Counted from the first letter of the stretch, positions 8,202 through 17,373 are shown. The stretch is DNA of 64,000 nucleotides from Sphingomonas cavernae (GCF_003590775.1 NZ_QYUM01000004.1:930001-994000); one strand, 5' to 3'. Translations and numbers: made by a program. Notes: a model not told the origin generated them from the letters alone.

Positions 8202-9743
8202 ATGAAGACGGCGTGGAAAGCACTGGCCCTGATCATTCTGGCGACCAGCGGAGGCTGCTCGGGTTCGGAAGAGCAGACAAAGTCCGGTGCTGAACGGCCG
8301 GCGAAACAGGCCGATGCCGGCAGGCAGCCGGACGATGCGCCCCTTGCACCGCCCGCCTATCAAATGGCGCTTCCCGACGAACTGCGCCCGCTGGTCGACA
8401 GGCCCTTCACCGGCGATCTCGACGGGCTGGTCGAGCGTCGCATCGTTCGCGCGGGCGTACCCTTCAACCGCACCTTCTATTTCATCGACAAGGGCGTCCA
8501 GCGCGGCCTGTCCTTCGAATATCTGACGCTGTTCGAGGAGCAGCTTAACAAGAGCCTGAACACCGGGAACCTCAGGATCCACGTCGTCCCGCTGCCGATG
8601 CCGCGCGACATGCTGATCGAGGGGCTGAGGACGGGCAAGCTCGATATGGTGATCGCGCAGCTCACGATCACCCCCGAACGCCTCAAACTGGTCGATTTCA
8701 CCAATCCGACGCGTCCCAATGTCGACGAGATCGTCGTCACGGGCCCCGGATCGCCGCAGATCGCTTCGCTCGATGGTCTGTCGGGCAAGAAGGTCTTCGC
8801 GCGGAAAAGCTCAAGTTATTATGTCAGCCTGCAGGCGCTCAACCGCGATCTCAAGGCGCGTGGCAAGGCGCCGGTCGACATCGCCGAGGCGCCCGAGAAT
8901 CTCGAGGACGACGATCTGCTCGAAATGGTCAATGCGGGCCTCATCCCCGCCATCGTCGTCGACAATTATCTCGCCGACTACTGGAAGCAGATATTCCCCA
9001 ACCTCAACGTCCATCACGCGCTGACGCTGCGCAAGGGCGGCAACCTTGCGGTCGCGGTCCGCAAGGGCACCCCGAAGCTCATGGCGGAGTTGAACGCGTT
9101 CATCGCCAAAAATGGCATGAAATCCGCGATCGGCGCGGTCCTTGCCAAACGCTACCTCCAGAGCACCGATTATTTGAAGAACGCCGCATCGGACACAGAG
9201 CGCCGGAAGTTTCTCGAAATGGCCGAACTGTTCCGCAAATATGGCGGCCAGTATCAGTTCGACTATCTGTTGATGGCCGCGCAGGGCTATCAGGAATCAA
9301 GGCTCGATCAGGGCGCCTCGAGCCATGTCGGCGCGATCGGCGTGATGCAACTGATGCCCGCGACGGGCAAGGAACAGGGTGTCGGCGACATCCGGCAGCT
9401 CGAACCCAATATCCACGCCGGCGTCAAATATATGCGCTTCATGCGCGACCGCTATTATGAGGGGCAACCGATGACCCCGATCAACAAGGGGCTCTTCACC
9501 TTCGCGTCCTATAATGCCGGGCCTGGCCGTATCCAGAAGCTGCGCAACGAAGCCGCGCAGCGCGGGCTCGATCCCAATGTCTGGTTCGGCAATGTCGAGC
9601 GCATCGCCTCCGAGCGGATCGGCCGCGAAACGGTCACTTATGTCGGCAATATCTACAAATATTACATCGCGTACAAGCTGATCGCCGAGGAACGCGAACG
9701 TCGCGCCGCAGCCAGAGCCAAGATACAAGCGGCCGCGCAATAA
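8202..9743 (+). CDS. mltF: Membrane-bound lytic murein transglycosylase F-like lipoprotein
   Basis: A 513-aa envelope protein that cleaves the glycan strand of peptidoglycan. The signal peptide ends in TSGGC, a plausible lipobox (Cys19). Residues about 75-315 form a solute-binding-protein type 3 domain, and residues about 345-495 form the SLT transglycosylase domain. The catalytic glutamate is E365 in GYQESRL, followed by GAIGVMQLMP and FASYNAGPGRI. This domain order (SBP_bac_3 then SLT) is that of MltF. It is monocistronic and converges on pyk. Confidence 0.92.
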   Translation: MKTAWKALALIILATSGGCSGSEEQTKSGAERPAKQADAGRQPDDAPLAPPAYQMALPDELRPLVDRPFTGDLDGLVERRIVRAGVPFNRTFYFIDKGVQRGLSFEYLTLFEEQLNKSLNTGNLRIHVVPLPMPRDMLIEGLRTGKLDMVIAQLTITPERLKLVDFTNPTRPNVDEIVVTGPGSPQIASLDGLSGKKVFARKSSSYYVSLQALNRDLKARGKAPVDIAEAPENLEDDDLLEMVNAGLIPAIVVDNYLADYWKQIFPNLNVHHALTLRKGGNLAVAVRKGTPKLMAELNAFIAKNGMKSAIGAVLAKRYLQSTDYLKNAASDTERRKFLEMAELFRKYGGQYQFDYLLMAAQGYQESRLDQGASSHVGAIGVMQLMPATGKEQGVGDIRQLEPNIHAGVKYMRFMRDRYYEGQPMTPINKGLFTFASYNAGPGRIQKLRNEAAQRGLDPNVWFGNVERIASERIGRETVTYVGNIYKYYIAYKLIAEERERRAAARAKIQAAAQ

Positions 9744-9765
9744 CGCATCACGCACGCCACCCCGT

Positions 9766-11220
9766 TCAACGATGCCCTTTCAACTCGTCGCCGCTCAGCC
9801 GGACAACGTGGAGCACGTTGGTCGACCCCGGCGTTCCGAAGGGGACGCCCGCCATCAGGATCACACGGTCGCCCGCCTTGGCCATGCCATGACGCAGCGC
9901 GATGCGCTTGGCCTTCGCGACCATTTCCTCGAACGAGCCGACATCCCTGGTGTGCACCGCATGCACGCCCCAGAGCAGCCCCAGCCGCCGCGCGGTCGAA
10001 AGCTGGGGGGTCAGCGTCATTAGCGGCACCGAGGGGCGCTCGCGCGCGACGCGGCGCGCGGTCGAGCCCGACATGGTAAAGCAGATGATCGCTGCGGCAG
10101 ACACAGTCGCCGCGATGTTGCCCGATGCCTCCGCCAGCGCATCGGCAGTCGTCGGGTCGGGCAGCGTCTCGGTGAAATGGATGCGCTCGGCATAGCCGGG
10201 ATCGCTCTCCACCGCGGTCGCGATCTTGTTCATCATCGCGACCGATTCGACGGGCCACGCGCCCGCCGCCGATTCGGCCGAGAGCATCACCGCGTCCGCA
10301 CCGTCATAGATCGCGTTGGCGACGTCGGAGACCTCGGCGCGCGTCGGCGTCGGCGCGGTGATCATCGATTCGAGCATCTGCGTCGCCACCACCACGGGCC
10401 GGCCCAGCCGGCGCGCGCTCTCGACGATGCGCTTTTGCAAGGGGGGAACCGCCTCGGGCGGCAGCTCGACCCCCAGATCGCCGCGCGCGACCATCACCGC
10501 ATCGGCAAGCTCGAGAATGCCGTCGAGCCGCTCAATCGCCGACGGCTTCTCGATCTTGGCGAGCAGCGCGGCCTTGCCCCCGATCAGCCGACGCGCCTCG
10601 GCCACATCCTCGGCGCGCTGGACAAAGGAGAGTGCGATCCAGTCGGCACCCTGTTCGAGGGCGAAGCTCAGATCCTTGCGGTCCTTTTCGGTGAGCGCGG
10701 CCATCGGCACGATCACGTCGGGGACGTTGAGCCCCTTGTTATCCGAAAGCTTGCCGCCGGTTTCGACCAGTGTCTCGATTCGGTCCTTCGCCACGCTCTG
10801 CACGCGCAGGCAAAGCTTGCCGTCATCGAGCAGCAGCCGCGTGCCGGGCTCGAGCGCCTCGAAGATCTCGGGGTGCGGCAGGTTCACGCGATTTTCGTCG
10901 CCCGGCGCCTTGTCGCGGTCGAGCAAGAAGGGCTTGCCCGTCTCAAGCATCACCGATCCGCCCGCGAACCTGCCGACGCGGAGCTTGGGGCCCTGCAGAT
11001 CGACGAGGATCGTCATCGCGCGGCCGAGTTCCTTTTCGAGCTCGCGGATCGCCGCGATCACCCTGGCATGCCCCTCATGGCTGCCATGGCTCATGTTGAT
11101 TCGGAAGGCGTCCGCCCCCGCCACATAGAGCTTGCGGATCATCTCGGGGGTGTTGCTGGCGGGACCGAGCGTCGCGAGGACACGGACCTTGCGGTTGCGG
11201 GGGGAGAAAGGGGCGGTCAC
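9766..11220 (-). CDS. pyk: Pyruvate kinase
   Basis: Converts phosphoenolpyruvate and ADP to pyruvate and ATP, the last step of glycolysis. The 484-aa protein has the bacterial length. It begins RKVRVLATLGPASNTPEMI and has INMSHGSHEGH, the B-domain around residues 70-170, the signature segment LAKIEKPSAIERLD with the active-site Lys, MVARGDLGVELP and MLESMI. The C-terminal allosteric domain is complete. It is divergent from the DUF1244 gene. Confidence 0.96.
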   Translation of the reverse strand: MTAPFSPRNRKVRVLATLGPASNTPEMIRKLYVAGADAFRINMSHGSHEGHARVIAAIRELEKELGRAMTILVDLQGPKLRVGRFAGGSVMLETGKPFLLDRDKAPGDENRVNLPHPEIFEALEPGTRLLLDDGKLCLRVQSVAKDRIETLVETGGKLSDNKGLNVPDVIVPMAALTEKDRKDLSFALEQGADWIALSFVQRAEDVAEARRLIGGKAALLAKIEKPSAIERLDGILELADAVMVARGDLGVELPPEAVPPLQKRIVESARRLGRPVVVATQMLESMITAPTPTRAEVSDVANAIYDGADAVMLSAESAAGAWPVESVAMMNKIATAVESDPGYAERIHFTETLPDPTTADALAEASGNIAATVSAAAIICFTMSGSTARRVARERPSVPLMTLTPQLSTARRLGLLWGVHAVHTRDVGSFEEMVAKAKRIALRHGMAKAGDRVILMAGVPFGTPGSTNVLHVVRLSGDELKGHR

Positions 11221-11284
11221 ATTGGCTCCGGTGCGGATTGGCGGCTATCGACTTACCCGCTATTCAGGACAGATCAACTCTGGA

Positions 11285-11587
11285 GTGACAACGTTGGACA
11301 TAGAAACCGTCGACGATGCCGTAGCGGCCGAGGCGTTTCGCAGGCTTGTTCACCACCTGCAACATCGCACCGACGCGCAGAATGTCGACCTGATGGGGCT
11401 TGCAGGCTTTTGCCGCAACTGTCTGGGCGACTGGCTGGCCGAGGCGAGCGACGGCGCGTTCGACAAAGGGGCCGGACGCGAGGCGGTCTACGGCATGCCC
11501 TATGCCGAGTGGAAGGCCAAGCATCAGGGCGAGGCGACGCCCGAGCAGATCGCCCGGATGCAGGAAAGCATTCAGCGCAACGCTTGA
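11285..11587 (+). CDS. DUF1244 protein
   Basis: A 100-aa conserved alphaproteobacterial protein of unknown function. The core AFRRLVHHLQHRTDAQNVDLMGLAGFCRNCLGDWL with its FCRNC cysteine pair is the DUF1244 hallmark. I chose GTG at 11285, which gives the usual family length; TTG at 11294 is an alternative. The open frame extends back to 11132, but that part overlaps the start of pyk on the other strand. It lies just upstream of gapR in the same direction. Confidence 0.85.
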   Translation: MTTLDIETVDDAVAAEAFRRLVHHLQHRTDAQNVDLMGLAGFCRNCLGDWLAEASDGAFDKGAGREAVYGMPYAEWKAKHQGEATPEQIARMQESIQRNA

Positions 11588-11644
11588 GCCGCGCGCCGTG
11601 CTCGCCTAACAGCACCGTCCACACCTTTGGGGAGAATCACCACT

Positions 11645-11884
11645 ATGAGCGACAACGTCGCCGCCGATCAGTTGCGGCTGTTCATCGAGCGTATCGAACG
11701 GCTTGAGGAAGAAAAGAAGGGCATCGCCGACGACATCAAGGATGTCTACAACGAGGCGAAGTCCAACGGCTATGACGTGAAGACGATGCGCACCATCGTC
11801 CGCCTGCGCCGGATGGAAGCGCATCACCGCGCCGAAGCCGAAGCGCTGCTCGAAACCTACAAGGCCGCGCTCGGCCTCGAATAA
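11645..11884 (+). CDS. gapR: GapR-family nucleoid-associated protein (DUF2312)
   Basis: A 79-aa DUF2312 protein. In Caulobacter GapR binds overtwisted, AT-rich DNA ahead of replication and transcription forks and stimulates topoisomerases. The sequence is full length: a long N-terminal coiled-coil helix ([20 protein letters not shown]) followed by [12 protein letters not shown] and [10 protein letters not shown], which hold the basic residues that contact DNA. The start at 11645 is preceded by GGGGAGAA. The function is known for the family and inferred here. Confidence 0.92.
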   Translation: MSDNVAADQLRLFIERIERLEEEKKGIADDIKDVYNEAKSNGYDVKTMRTIVRLRRMEAHHRAEAEALLETYKAALGLE

Positions 11885-11902
11885 CAGGGAGGGAGACCCG
11901 CG

Positions 11903-12220
11903 ATGATCCTGACGACGACCGCTGCGGTGGAGGGCAAGCCCGTCCACCAGTATCTCGGCATCGTGACCGGCGAGGTGATCGTCGGTGCGAATATCTTCAA
12001 GGATCTCTTCGCGGGTATCCGTGACATTGTCGGCGGTCGCGCGGGTGCCTATGAAAGCACGCTGCGTGACGCGCGCAAGGAGGCTTTCGCCGAACTCGAA
12101 GCCGAGGCGAGCGCCAAGGGCGCGAACGCGGTGATCGGGATCGACATCGATTATGAGGTCATCGGCAAGGAAGGCTCGATGCTCATGGTCACTGTCTCGG
12201 GGACCGCCGTCCGCATTTGA
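11903..12220 (+). CDS. YbjQ-family (UPF0145) protein
   Basis: A 105-aa protein of the YbjQ family, sometimes called a heavy-metal-binding domain. Family segments seen are [33 protein letters not shown] and [14 protein letters not shown]. The fold forms small pentameric rings in solved members; the biological role is not established. It sits 18 bp after gapR behind a strong GGGAGGGAG and is followed closely by yebC. Confidence 0.88.
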   Translation: MILTTTAAVEGKPVHQYLGIVTGEVIVGANIFKDLFAGIRDIVGGRAGAYESTLRDARKEAFAELEAEASAKGANAVIGIDIDYEVIGKEGSMLMVTVSGTAVRI

Positions 12221-12253
12221 CGCAAGAAGAAACCAGCAGGAATCAAGAGGCTT

Positions 12254-12994
12254 ATGGCAGGCCATAGCAAGTTCAAGAACATCATGCACCGCAAGGGCGC
12301 GCAGGACAAAAAACGTTCGGCGATGTTCTCCAAGCTCTCGCGCGAGATCACGGTCGCGGCCAAGTCGGGCATGCCCGATCCGGACATGAACCCGCGCCTG
12401 CGCCTCGCGGTCAACGCCGCCAAGGCGCAGTCGATGCCCAAGGACAATATCCAGCGCGCGATCGACAAGGCGAGCGGCAACGACGTCGAGAATTACGAAG
12501 AGATCCGCTATGAGGGCTTCGGCCCGGGCGGCGTCGCGCTGATCGTCGAAGCGCTGTCGGACAACCGCAACCGCACCGCGACCAACGTCCGCACCGCCTT
12601 CTCGAAAAATGGCGGCAATCTCGGTGCTTCGGGCGCGGTCAGCCACGGCTTCGACCGCATGGGGCTGATCGAATATCCGACAAGCGTCGGTGATCACGAC
12701 AAGGTGTTCGAGGCCGCGCTCGAGGCGGGCGCCGAAGACGTGACCTTCGACGAGGGCCATGAGATCTGGACCGCGCTCGATTCGCTCCACGAGGTCGCGA
12801 AGGCGCTCGAGGCGGTGCTCGGCCCCGCGGAGGGCGCAAAGCTCGCCTGGCGCCCGCAAACAAAGGTCGACGTCGCCGAGGACGATGCCGCCAGCCTGCT
12901 CAAGCTGATCGACACGCTCGAGGACGACGACGACGTCCAGACCGTCTGGGGCAATTACGAAGTCTCCGACGAAGTCATGGAGAAATTGGGTTGA
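12254..12994 (+). CDS. yebC: YebC/PmpR (TACO1) family protein
   Basis: A 246-aa protein of the YebC/TACO1 family, described as a transcriptional regulator and, more recently, as a translation factor that helps ribosomes through difficult sequences. It opens [21 protein letters not shown], the unmistakable family start, and continues [17 protein letters not shown]. Three domains of the usual size are present. In many bacteria yebC lies directly upstream of ruvC; here a DUF559 cassette separates them. Confidence 0.95.
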   Translation: MAGHSKFKNIMHRKGAQDKKRSAMFSKLSREITVAAKSGMPDPDMNPRLRLAVNAAKAQSMPKDNIQRAIDKASGNDVENYEEIRYEGFGPGGVALIVEALSDNRNRTATNVRTAFSKNGGNLGASGAVSHGFDRMGLIEYPTSVGDHDKVFEAALEAGAEDVTFDEGHEIWTALDSLHEVAKALEAVLGPAEGAKLAWRPQTKVDVAEDDAASLLKLIDTLEDDDDVQTVWGNYEVSDEVMEKLG

Positions 12995-13000
12995 AACAAT

Positions 13001-13472
13001 AAGCCCCTCCCCTTCAGGGGAGGGGTTGGGGTGGGGGAGTCATGTGGCGAACTGACGCGAAACTTGGCACCCGCGCCCGCCAGATGCGCAACGAACCGAC
13101 CGAGTTCGAGAAGCTGCTATGGCGGCGCCTTTCGAACTCGCAACTCGGTGGCTTCAAGTTTCGGCGTCAGTCGGTGATCGGTTCCTATATCTGCGATTTC
13201 TTCTGCCCGTCCGTCGGACTTGTCGTCGAGGTCGATGGCGATACGCACGATCCCGTTGCCGACAACAAGCGGGATAGCCATTTGCGACAGCGCGGCTTTC
13301 ATGTCCTTCGCTTCACGAACGGAGAAGTCGGGCGCAACATCGAGGGTGTCTTGGAAGCAATTCTTCTGAAAGCGCAATCTTTGCCTCCCAGATTTCCCCA
13401 CCCCAACCCAGCGTCGCGCTGCGGATCGTCTGGGGGACGATCCGGTCGCGACGCTCCTGAAGGGGAGAGGCT
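13001..13472 (+). mobile_element. Palindrome-bounded DUF559 cassette
   Basis: The DUF559 gene is enclosed by inverted repeats. The left end (13001-13039) reads AAGCCCCTCCCCTTCAGGGG then a G-rich GGTTGGGGTGGGGG block. The right end has the same two blocks inverted: CCCCACCCCAACCCA at 13397-13410 and CTCCTGAAGGGGAGAGGCTT at 13453-13472, with about 42 bp of another hairpin between them. A copy with the same layout but no gene lies at 16691-16830. The unit interrupts the usual yebC-ruvC junction, so I infer it moved in. Confidence 0.6.
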
Positions 13473-13479
13473 TCGATGA
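13042..13479 (+). CDS. DUF559 (Vsr-like) endonuclease domain protein
   Basis: A 145-aa protein. Residues about 8-115 form a DUF559 domain, a PD-(D/E)xK fold related to very-short-patch repair endonucleases: [39 protein letters not shown], then [11 protein letters not shown] and [11 protein letters not shown]. The probable active-site acids are the Asp of ICDFFCP and the Glu of VVEVDG. The last 30 residues are read through the right-hand repeat and are probably not functional. Its stop overlaps the ruvC start (ATGA), so it may be co-translated with ruvC. The substrate is unknown. Confidence 0.85.
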   Translation: MWRTDAKLGTRARQMRNEPTEFEKLLWRRLSNSQLGGFKFRRQSVIGSYICDFFCPSVGLVVEVDGDTHDPVADNKRDSHLRQRGFHVLRFTNGEVGRNIEGVLEAILLKAQSLPPRFPHPNPASRCGSSGGRSGRDAPEGERLR

Positions 13480-13961
13480 TCATCCTCGGGCTCGATCCCG
13501 GGCTCGGCACCACCGGCTGGGGCCTCATCACATCGGTCGGCAATCGCCTGAGCCACGTCGCCAATGGCCAGGTGAAGACCGACAGCGCCGCGCCGCTCGG
13601 CGAACGGCTGGTGGCGCTCGACGCGGCTCTCACCGACATCATCCTCGAACACCGTCCCGACGGCGCGGCGGTCGAGGAGGTGTTCGTCAACGTCAATCCG
13701 CAGTCGACGCTGAAGCTCGGCCAGGCGCGCGGCGTCTGCCTGCTCGCAGCAGCACGCAGCGGGATATCGGTCGGCGAATATTCGCCCAGCCTCGTCAAGA
13801 AAGCGGTGGTGGGCGTCGGCAAGGCCGAGAAGCGCCAAGTCCACGCCATGGTCGCGCGCCTGTTGCCCGGCGCAAAGATCGCGGGGGCCGACGCCGCTGA
13901 TGCGCTTGCGGTCGCGATCACGCACGCGCACCACATGGCGAGCGCGCATCGACTGCGCTGA
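13476..13961 (+). CDS. ruvC: Crossover junction endodeoxyribonuclease RuvC
   Basis: Resolves Holliday junctions by paired incisions after RuvAB branch migration. The 161-aa protein starts [16 protein letters not shown], with the first catalytic Asp at residue 6. The Glu of [11 protein letters not shown] and the C-terminal acidic pair [16 protein letters not shown] complete the RNase H-like active site. It is separated from ruvA by an HPP-family gene and two repeats, whereas in many relatives ruvC and ruvA are adjacent. Confidence 0.95.
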   Translation: MIILGLDPGLGTTGWGLITSVGNRLSHVANGQVKTDSAAPLGERLVALDAALTDIILEHRPDGAAVEEVFVNVNPQSTLKLGQARGVCLLAAARSGISVGEYSPSLVKKAVVGVGKAEKRQVHAMVARLLPGAKIAGADAADALAVAITHAHHMASAHRLR

Positions 13962-13970
13962 CGCCCCGTT

Positions 13971-14063
13971 CGTCACCCTGAACTTGTTTCAGGGTCCATG
14001 AACACGGACGGGCAAATCCTGCCGCTATGGCGTTCATGGATGCTGAATCAAGTTCAGCATGAC
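13971..14063. repeat. CACCCTGAAC-type inverted repeat, copy 1
   Basis: The left end reads TCACCCTGAACTTGTTTCAG and the right end TGCTGAATCAAGTTCAGCAT, which are imperfect inverted arms. The spacer includes CATGAACACGGACGG and its inverted partner CGTTCATGG. Related copies lie at 21608-21700 and 29523-29610. No gene lies between the ruvC stop and the HPP start at 14201. Confidence 0.75.
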
Positions 14064-14200
14064 AGTGAAGGATCACAGATTAGGTTGCCCGGCTGTTAGT
14101 GTTTCTGACTTGGCGCCGGCGACGTGAAGGCGCTAGCGGGCAGCCTGCGCGTCCCAGCGGCGTGTCGATCATTCGCTTACGAGTCTGCCGCTATTTTCCG

Positions 14201-14893
14201 ATGAGGGACTTTTCGATCCGGCTGTTTGCGCCGCTTCTGGCGGGCGCCAATCTGCGCGACCGCTTCATCGCCTGCCTTGGCGCGCTGATCGGCATTGCGC
14301 TGGTCGGCGTCACCTATGCCGAATTCGCCCCCTTCGCCGCGCCGATCTACGCGGCGCCGATCGGTGCCTCGGCGGTGCTGCTGTTCGCCGTGCCCTCCAG
14401 CCCGCTGGCCCAGCCCTGGTCGGTCATTGGCGGCAACACCCTCTCGATGGGCGTCGGCCTCGCCGTCTTGCAGATCGTGCCCGATCCGATCGGTGGTGCG
14501 GCCATCGCGGTATCCGCGGCGATTCTGGTCATGTCGCTGCTGCGCTGCCTTCACCCTCCCGGTGGCGCCGTGGCGTTGAGCGCCGTCCTGGCCGGCCCCA
14601 TGCAGACGGCAGCCCAATGCACCGCCTTCGGGCTGACGGTGGCGGTGAATTCGGCGCTGCTGGTGCTGATCGGCTGGTTTTTCCATCGCTATTCGGGACA
14701 TTCCTATCCCCACCGCGCCGTACCCGTGATGTGGAAGGATGTGGCTCCCACTCCGCCGGTCAGGGTCACGCTCGAGGATATCGACAAGGCGCTGGACGAT
14801 CTCGGCGAAACCTTCGACGTCGCGCGCGAGGATCTCGCGCTGCTGCTGGCACGCGCGGAAATCCATGCCGCGGAGCGAACCGGACCCGCCTGA
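14201..14893 (+). CDS. HPP-family integral membrane protein
   Basis: A 230-aa protein with about four to five membrane helices and a cytoplasmic C-terminal tail. The family signature is CLHPPGGAVALSAVLAG. Members include chloroplast nitrite transporters, but bacterial substrates are not settled. The tail ends LEDIDKALDDLGETFDVARED, as in HPP proteins that carry a short C-terminal extension. I chose ATG 14201 (MRDFSIRLFAPLLAGANLRD). It is flanked on both sides by palindromic repeats and splits ruvC from ruvA. Confidence 0.85.
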   Translation: MRDFSIRLFAPLLAGANLRDRFIACLGALIGIALVGVTYAEFAPFAAPIYAAPIGASAVLLFAVPSSPLAQPWSVIGGNTLSMGVGLAVLQIVPDPIGGAAIAVSAAILVMSLLRCLHPPGGAVALSAVLAGPMQTAAQCTAFGLTVAVNSALLVLIGWFFHRYSGHSYPHRAVPVMWKDVAPTPPVRVTLEDIDKALDDLGETFDVAREDLALLLARAEIHAAERTGPA

Positions 14894-14927
14894 CGTTTCC
14901 CGATTCCCTTTTCACAGGGAACAGCCG

Positions 14928-15050
14928 GGCATGATCGTTTGAGCCGGAAGCGCTGCGCGCTTCCAGCGAAAGCGTGAATCATGCCCGTTCATCAAGTCGA
15001 GACCTTGATTCACGCATCAGGCTCATTGAGCCTGACGCGATCAAGGTCTA
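14928..15050. repeat. Bipartite palindromic element, copy B
   Basis: It has the same two-hairpin layout as the element at 7124-7248. The first half is GGGCATGAT ... ATCATGCCC around CCGGAAGCG / CGCTTCCAG. The second half is GACCTTGAT ... ATCAAGGTC around CATCAGGCTC / GAGCCTGACG. Base changes in one arm are matched in the other (GGGCAT with ATGCCC in place of AGCCT with AGGCT), which indicates selection for pairing. Confidence 0.8.
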
Positions 15051-15060
15051 GGAACATCGC

Positions 15061-15660
15061 ATGATCGCGCGCCTCAGGGGGGAACTCGTCAGCACCGGCA
15101 TGGACCATGCGGTGATCGACGTTGGCGGTGTCGGCTATCTGGTCGGCGCCTCGTCACGCACATTGGCCGCAATCGGCCTCACCGGTGGGGCGGTCACGAT
15201 CCATACCGAAATGCTCGTGTCCGAGGATTCGATCCGGCTGATGGGCTTCGCGACCGCCGCCGAGCGCGACTGGTTCCGCTTGCTGACCAGCGTACAGGGC
15301 GTCGGCAGCCGCGTCGCGCTCGCGATCCTCTCCGCGCTCGATTCCAACGAACTGCACCGGTCGATCGCGAGTGGAGACAAGGCGATGGTCGCGCGTGCGA
15401 ATGGCGTCGGCCCCAAGCTCGCGCAGCGCATCGTCAACGAACTCAAGGACAAGACGGGCGGCATCGCACTCGGCCCCGGCGGCGTGGCCGCGCCGATCCC
15501 CGCGGGCAGCAACGCCGCCGACGCGGTCTCGGCGCTCGTCAATCTCGGCTTCAAGCCCAATGAGGCGTCGACCGCGGTCGCCGCGGCCGAGGACGAGCTG
15601 GGCGAAGGCGCGAACCTCGACGCGCTGGTGCGTCTCGCGCTCAAGAAGGCGGCGAAATGA
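15061..15660 (+). CDS. ruvA: Holliday junction branch migration protein RuvA
   Basis: RuvA tetramers bind Holliday junctions and load the RuvB motor. The 199-aa protein has the three usual domains: the N-terminal OB fold ([11 protein letters not shown]), tandem helix-hairpin-helix motifs ([17 protein letters not shown] and [21 protein letters not shown]) and the C-terminal RuvB-contacting domain ([17 protein letters not shown]). Its stop overlaps the ruvB start by 4 bp, so the two are translationally coupled. Confidence 0.96.
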   Translation: MIARLRGELVSTGMDHAVIDVGGVGYLVGASSRTLAAIGLTGGAVTIHTEMLVSEDSIRLMGFATAAERDWFRLLTSVQGVGSRVALAILSALDSNELHRSIASGDKAMVARANGVGPKLAQRIVNELKDKTGGIALGPGGVAAPIPAGSNAADAVSALVNLGFKPNEASTAVAAAEDELGEGANLDALVRLALKKAAK

Positions 15661-16685
15661 CCGACGCCGACCGCATCATCACTCCTGCCCGCCGCGCCGA
15701 GGATGTCGACGCGGCGCTGCGCCCCAAGTCGCTCGAGGAGTTCGTCGGGCAGAAGGCGGCGCGCGAGAATCTGCGCGTGTTCATCGAGGCCGCCCGGTCG
15801 CGCGGCGATGCGCTCGACCATGTACTGTTCTTCGGCCCGCCGGGGCTCGGCAAGACCACGCTCGCGCAGATCATCGCGCGCGAGATGGGCGTGGGTTTCC
15901 GCTCCACCTCCGGCCCCGTCATCGCCAAGTCGGGCGATCTCGCCGCGCTGCTCACCAATCTGGAGGATGGCGACGTCCTCTTCATCGACGAGATCCACCG
16001 GCTCAATCCCGCGGTCGAGGAAGTGCTCTATCCCGCGATGGAGGATCGCGCGCTCGACCTGATGATCGGCGAGGGCCCTTCGGCGCGCTCGGTACGGATC
16101 GACCTCCCGCGCTTCACGCTCGTCGGCGCGACGACGCGGCAGGGGCTGCTCACCACCCCCTTGCGCGACCGCTTCGGCATCCCCGTGCGATTGAACTTCT
16201 ACACCGTCGACGAACTCGAAAGCGTCGTACGCCGCGCCGCGCATCTGCTCGACCTCGGCATCGCGCCCGATGGCGCGCGCGAGGTGGCGACGCGCGCGCG
16301 CGGCACGCCACGCATCGCGGGCCGCCTGCTGCGCCGCGTGCGCGATTTCGCCAATGTCGCGGGGGTCGAGACGGTCGATGCCAAGGCCGCCGATGCGGCG
16401 CTCAATCGGCTCGAGGTTGACAAGCTCGGCCTCGACGCGATGGACCGGCGTTACCTCACCATGATCGCCGACATCTATCGCGGCGGTCCCGTCGGCGTCG
16501 AAACGCTCGCGGCGGGCCTCAGCGAGCCGCGCGATACGATCGAGGAAGTGATCGAGCCCTATCTGATCCAGCTCGGCCTGATCGCGCGGACGGCGCGCGG
16601 GCGGATGCTCAACGGGCGCGGCTGGAAGCATCTCGGCCTCAACCCGCCCCCCGAGGCGGGACAGGAGAGCCTGTTCGACGGGTAG
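15657..16685 (+). CDS. ruvB: Holliday junction branch migration ATPase RuvB
   Basis: A hexameric AAA+ motor that drives branch migration with RuvA. The 342-aa protein contains Walker [15 protein letters not shown], Walker [12 protein letters not shown] and sensor 1 [12 protein letters not shown]. The arginine-finger segment [13 protein letters not shown] and a C-terminal winged helix ending [18 protein letters not shown] complete the protein. It overlaps ruvA by 4 bp and is followed by a palindromic repeat rather than by ybgC directly. Confidence 0.97.
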   Translation: MTDADRIITPARRAEDVDAALRPKSLEEFVGQKAARENLRVFIEAARSRGDALDHVLFFGPPGLGKTTLAQIIAREMGVGFRSTSGPVIAKSGDLAALLTNLEDGDVLFIDEIHRLNPAVEEVLYPAMEDRALDLMIGEGPSARSVRIDLPRFTLVGATTRQGLLTTPLRDRFGIPVRLNFYTVDELESVVRRAAHLLDLGIAPDGAREVATRARGTPRIAGRLLRRVRDFANVAGVETVDAKAADAALNRLEVDKLGLDAMDRRYLTMIADIYRGGPVGVETLAAGLSEPRDTIEEVIEPYLIQLGLIARTARGRMLNGRGWKHLGLNPPPEAGQESLFDG

Positions 16686-16690
16686 TTCGT

Positions 16691-16830
16691 CCTTCCCCCT
16701 TGATGGGGGAAGGATGCGGAGACTTGCCGGCTTTGCCGGCTAGTCGGAGCTGGATGAGGGTGATGTTCGACGTCGAACTCTACGTCAGGCATCACCCCCA
16801 CCCAACCCTCCCCCATCAAGGGGGAGGGCT
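16691..16830. repeat. Palindromic unit without the DUF559 gene
   Basis: The left end CCTTCCCCCTTGATGGGGGA and the right end ACCCTCCCCCATCAAGGGGG are hairpins preceded on the right by CACCCCCACCCA. This is the block order of the DUF559 cassette at 13001-13472, but only about 45 bp of other sequence lies inside, including CTTGCCGGCTTTGCCGGC, itself palindromic. It fills most of the ruvB-ybgC gap. Confidence 0.7.
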
Positions 16831-16908
16831 GTTTCACCGTCCAGACGTTCGCCTGACAGGCCGAAATGGCTTTGCCCGCGACGAATCGAGCCGCTAGAGC
16901 CGTTCGGA

Positions 16909-17355
16909 ATGTCAGGTGAGGAACGCAACAAGCCCTATTCAGGCTATTTCAACGGCCGCGAGCATCGTTTCGCGCTGCGCGTCTATTTCGAGGACACCGA
17001 CACCGGGCAGATCGTCTATCACGCCAACTATCTGAAATTCATGGAGCGCGCGCGCTCGGACATGTTGCGCGAGGCGGGCATCGATCAGCGCATGGCACTG
17101 GATTCGGGTCTGGGCGTTTATGCGGTCACCGAACTCGCGATCAAATATCGCCGCCCGGCGAAGCTGGACGACGACCTTTTGGTGGCAAGCACGGTGAAGG
17201 AAGTTCGTGCGGCTTCGTGCCGCATTCATCAGAGAGTCATGCGCGGGGATGAGATATTGGCCGAAGCGGACGTCGTCGCCGCCTTCCTCTCTCCGCAAGG
17301 GAAGCCCAGGCGACAGCCGCAAACCTGGGTCGATGCGTTCAAGCGGCTGATATGA
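16909..17355 (+). CDS. ybgC: Tol-Pal system-associated acyl-CoA thioesterase
   Basis: YbgC is a hotdog-fold thioesterase that heads the tol-pal cluster in many proteobacteria and is thought to act on acyl-CoA or acyl-ACP near the inner membrane. The 148-aa protein has the 4-hydroxybenzoyl-CoA thioesterase motif VYFEDTDTGQIVYHANYLKFMERAR, with the catalytic Asp in DTG. It is 18 bp upstream of tolQ and probably the first gene of that operon. Confidence 0.93.
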   Translation: MSGEERNKPYSGYFNGREHRFALRVYFEDTDTGQIVYHANYLKFMERARSDMLREAGIDQRMALDSGLGVYAVTELAIKYRRPAKLDDDLLVASTVKEVRAASCRIHQRVMRGDEILAEADVVAAFLSPQGKPRRQPQTWVDAFKRLI

Positions 17356-17373
17356 AGGGACATTGATACCGCG

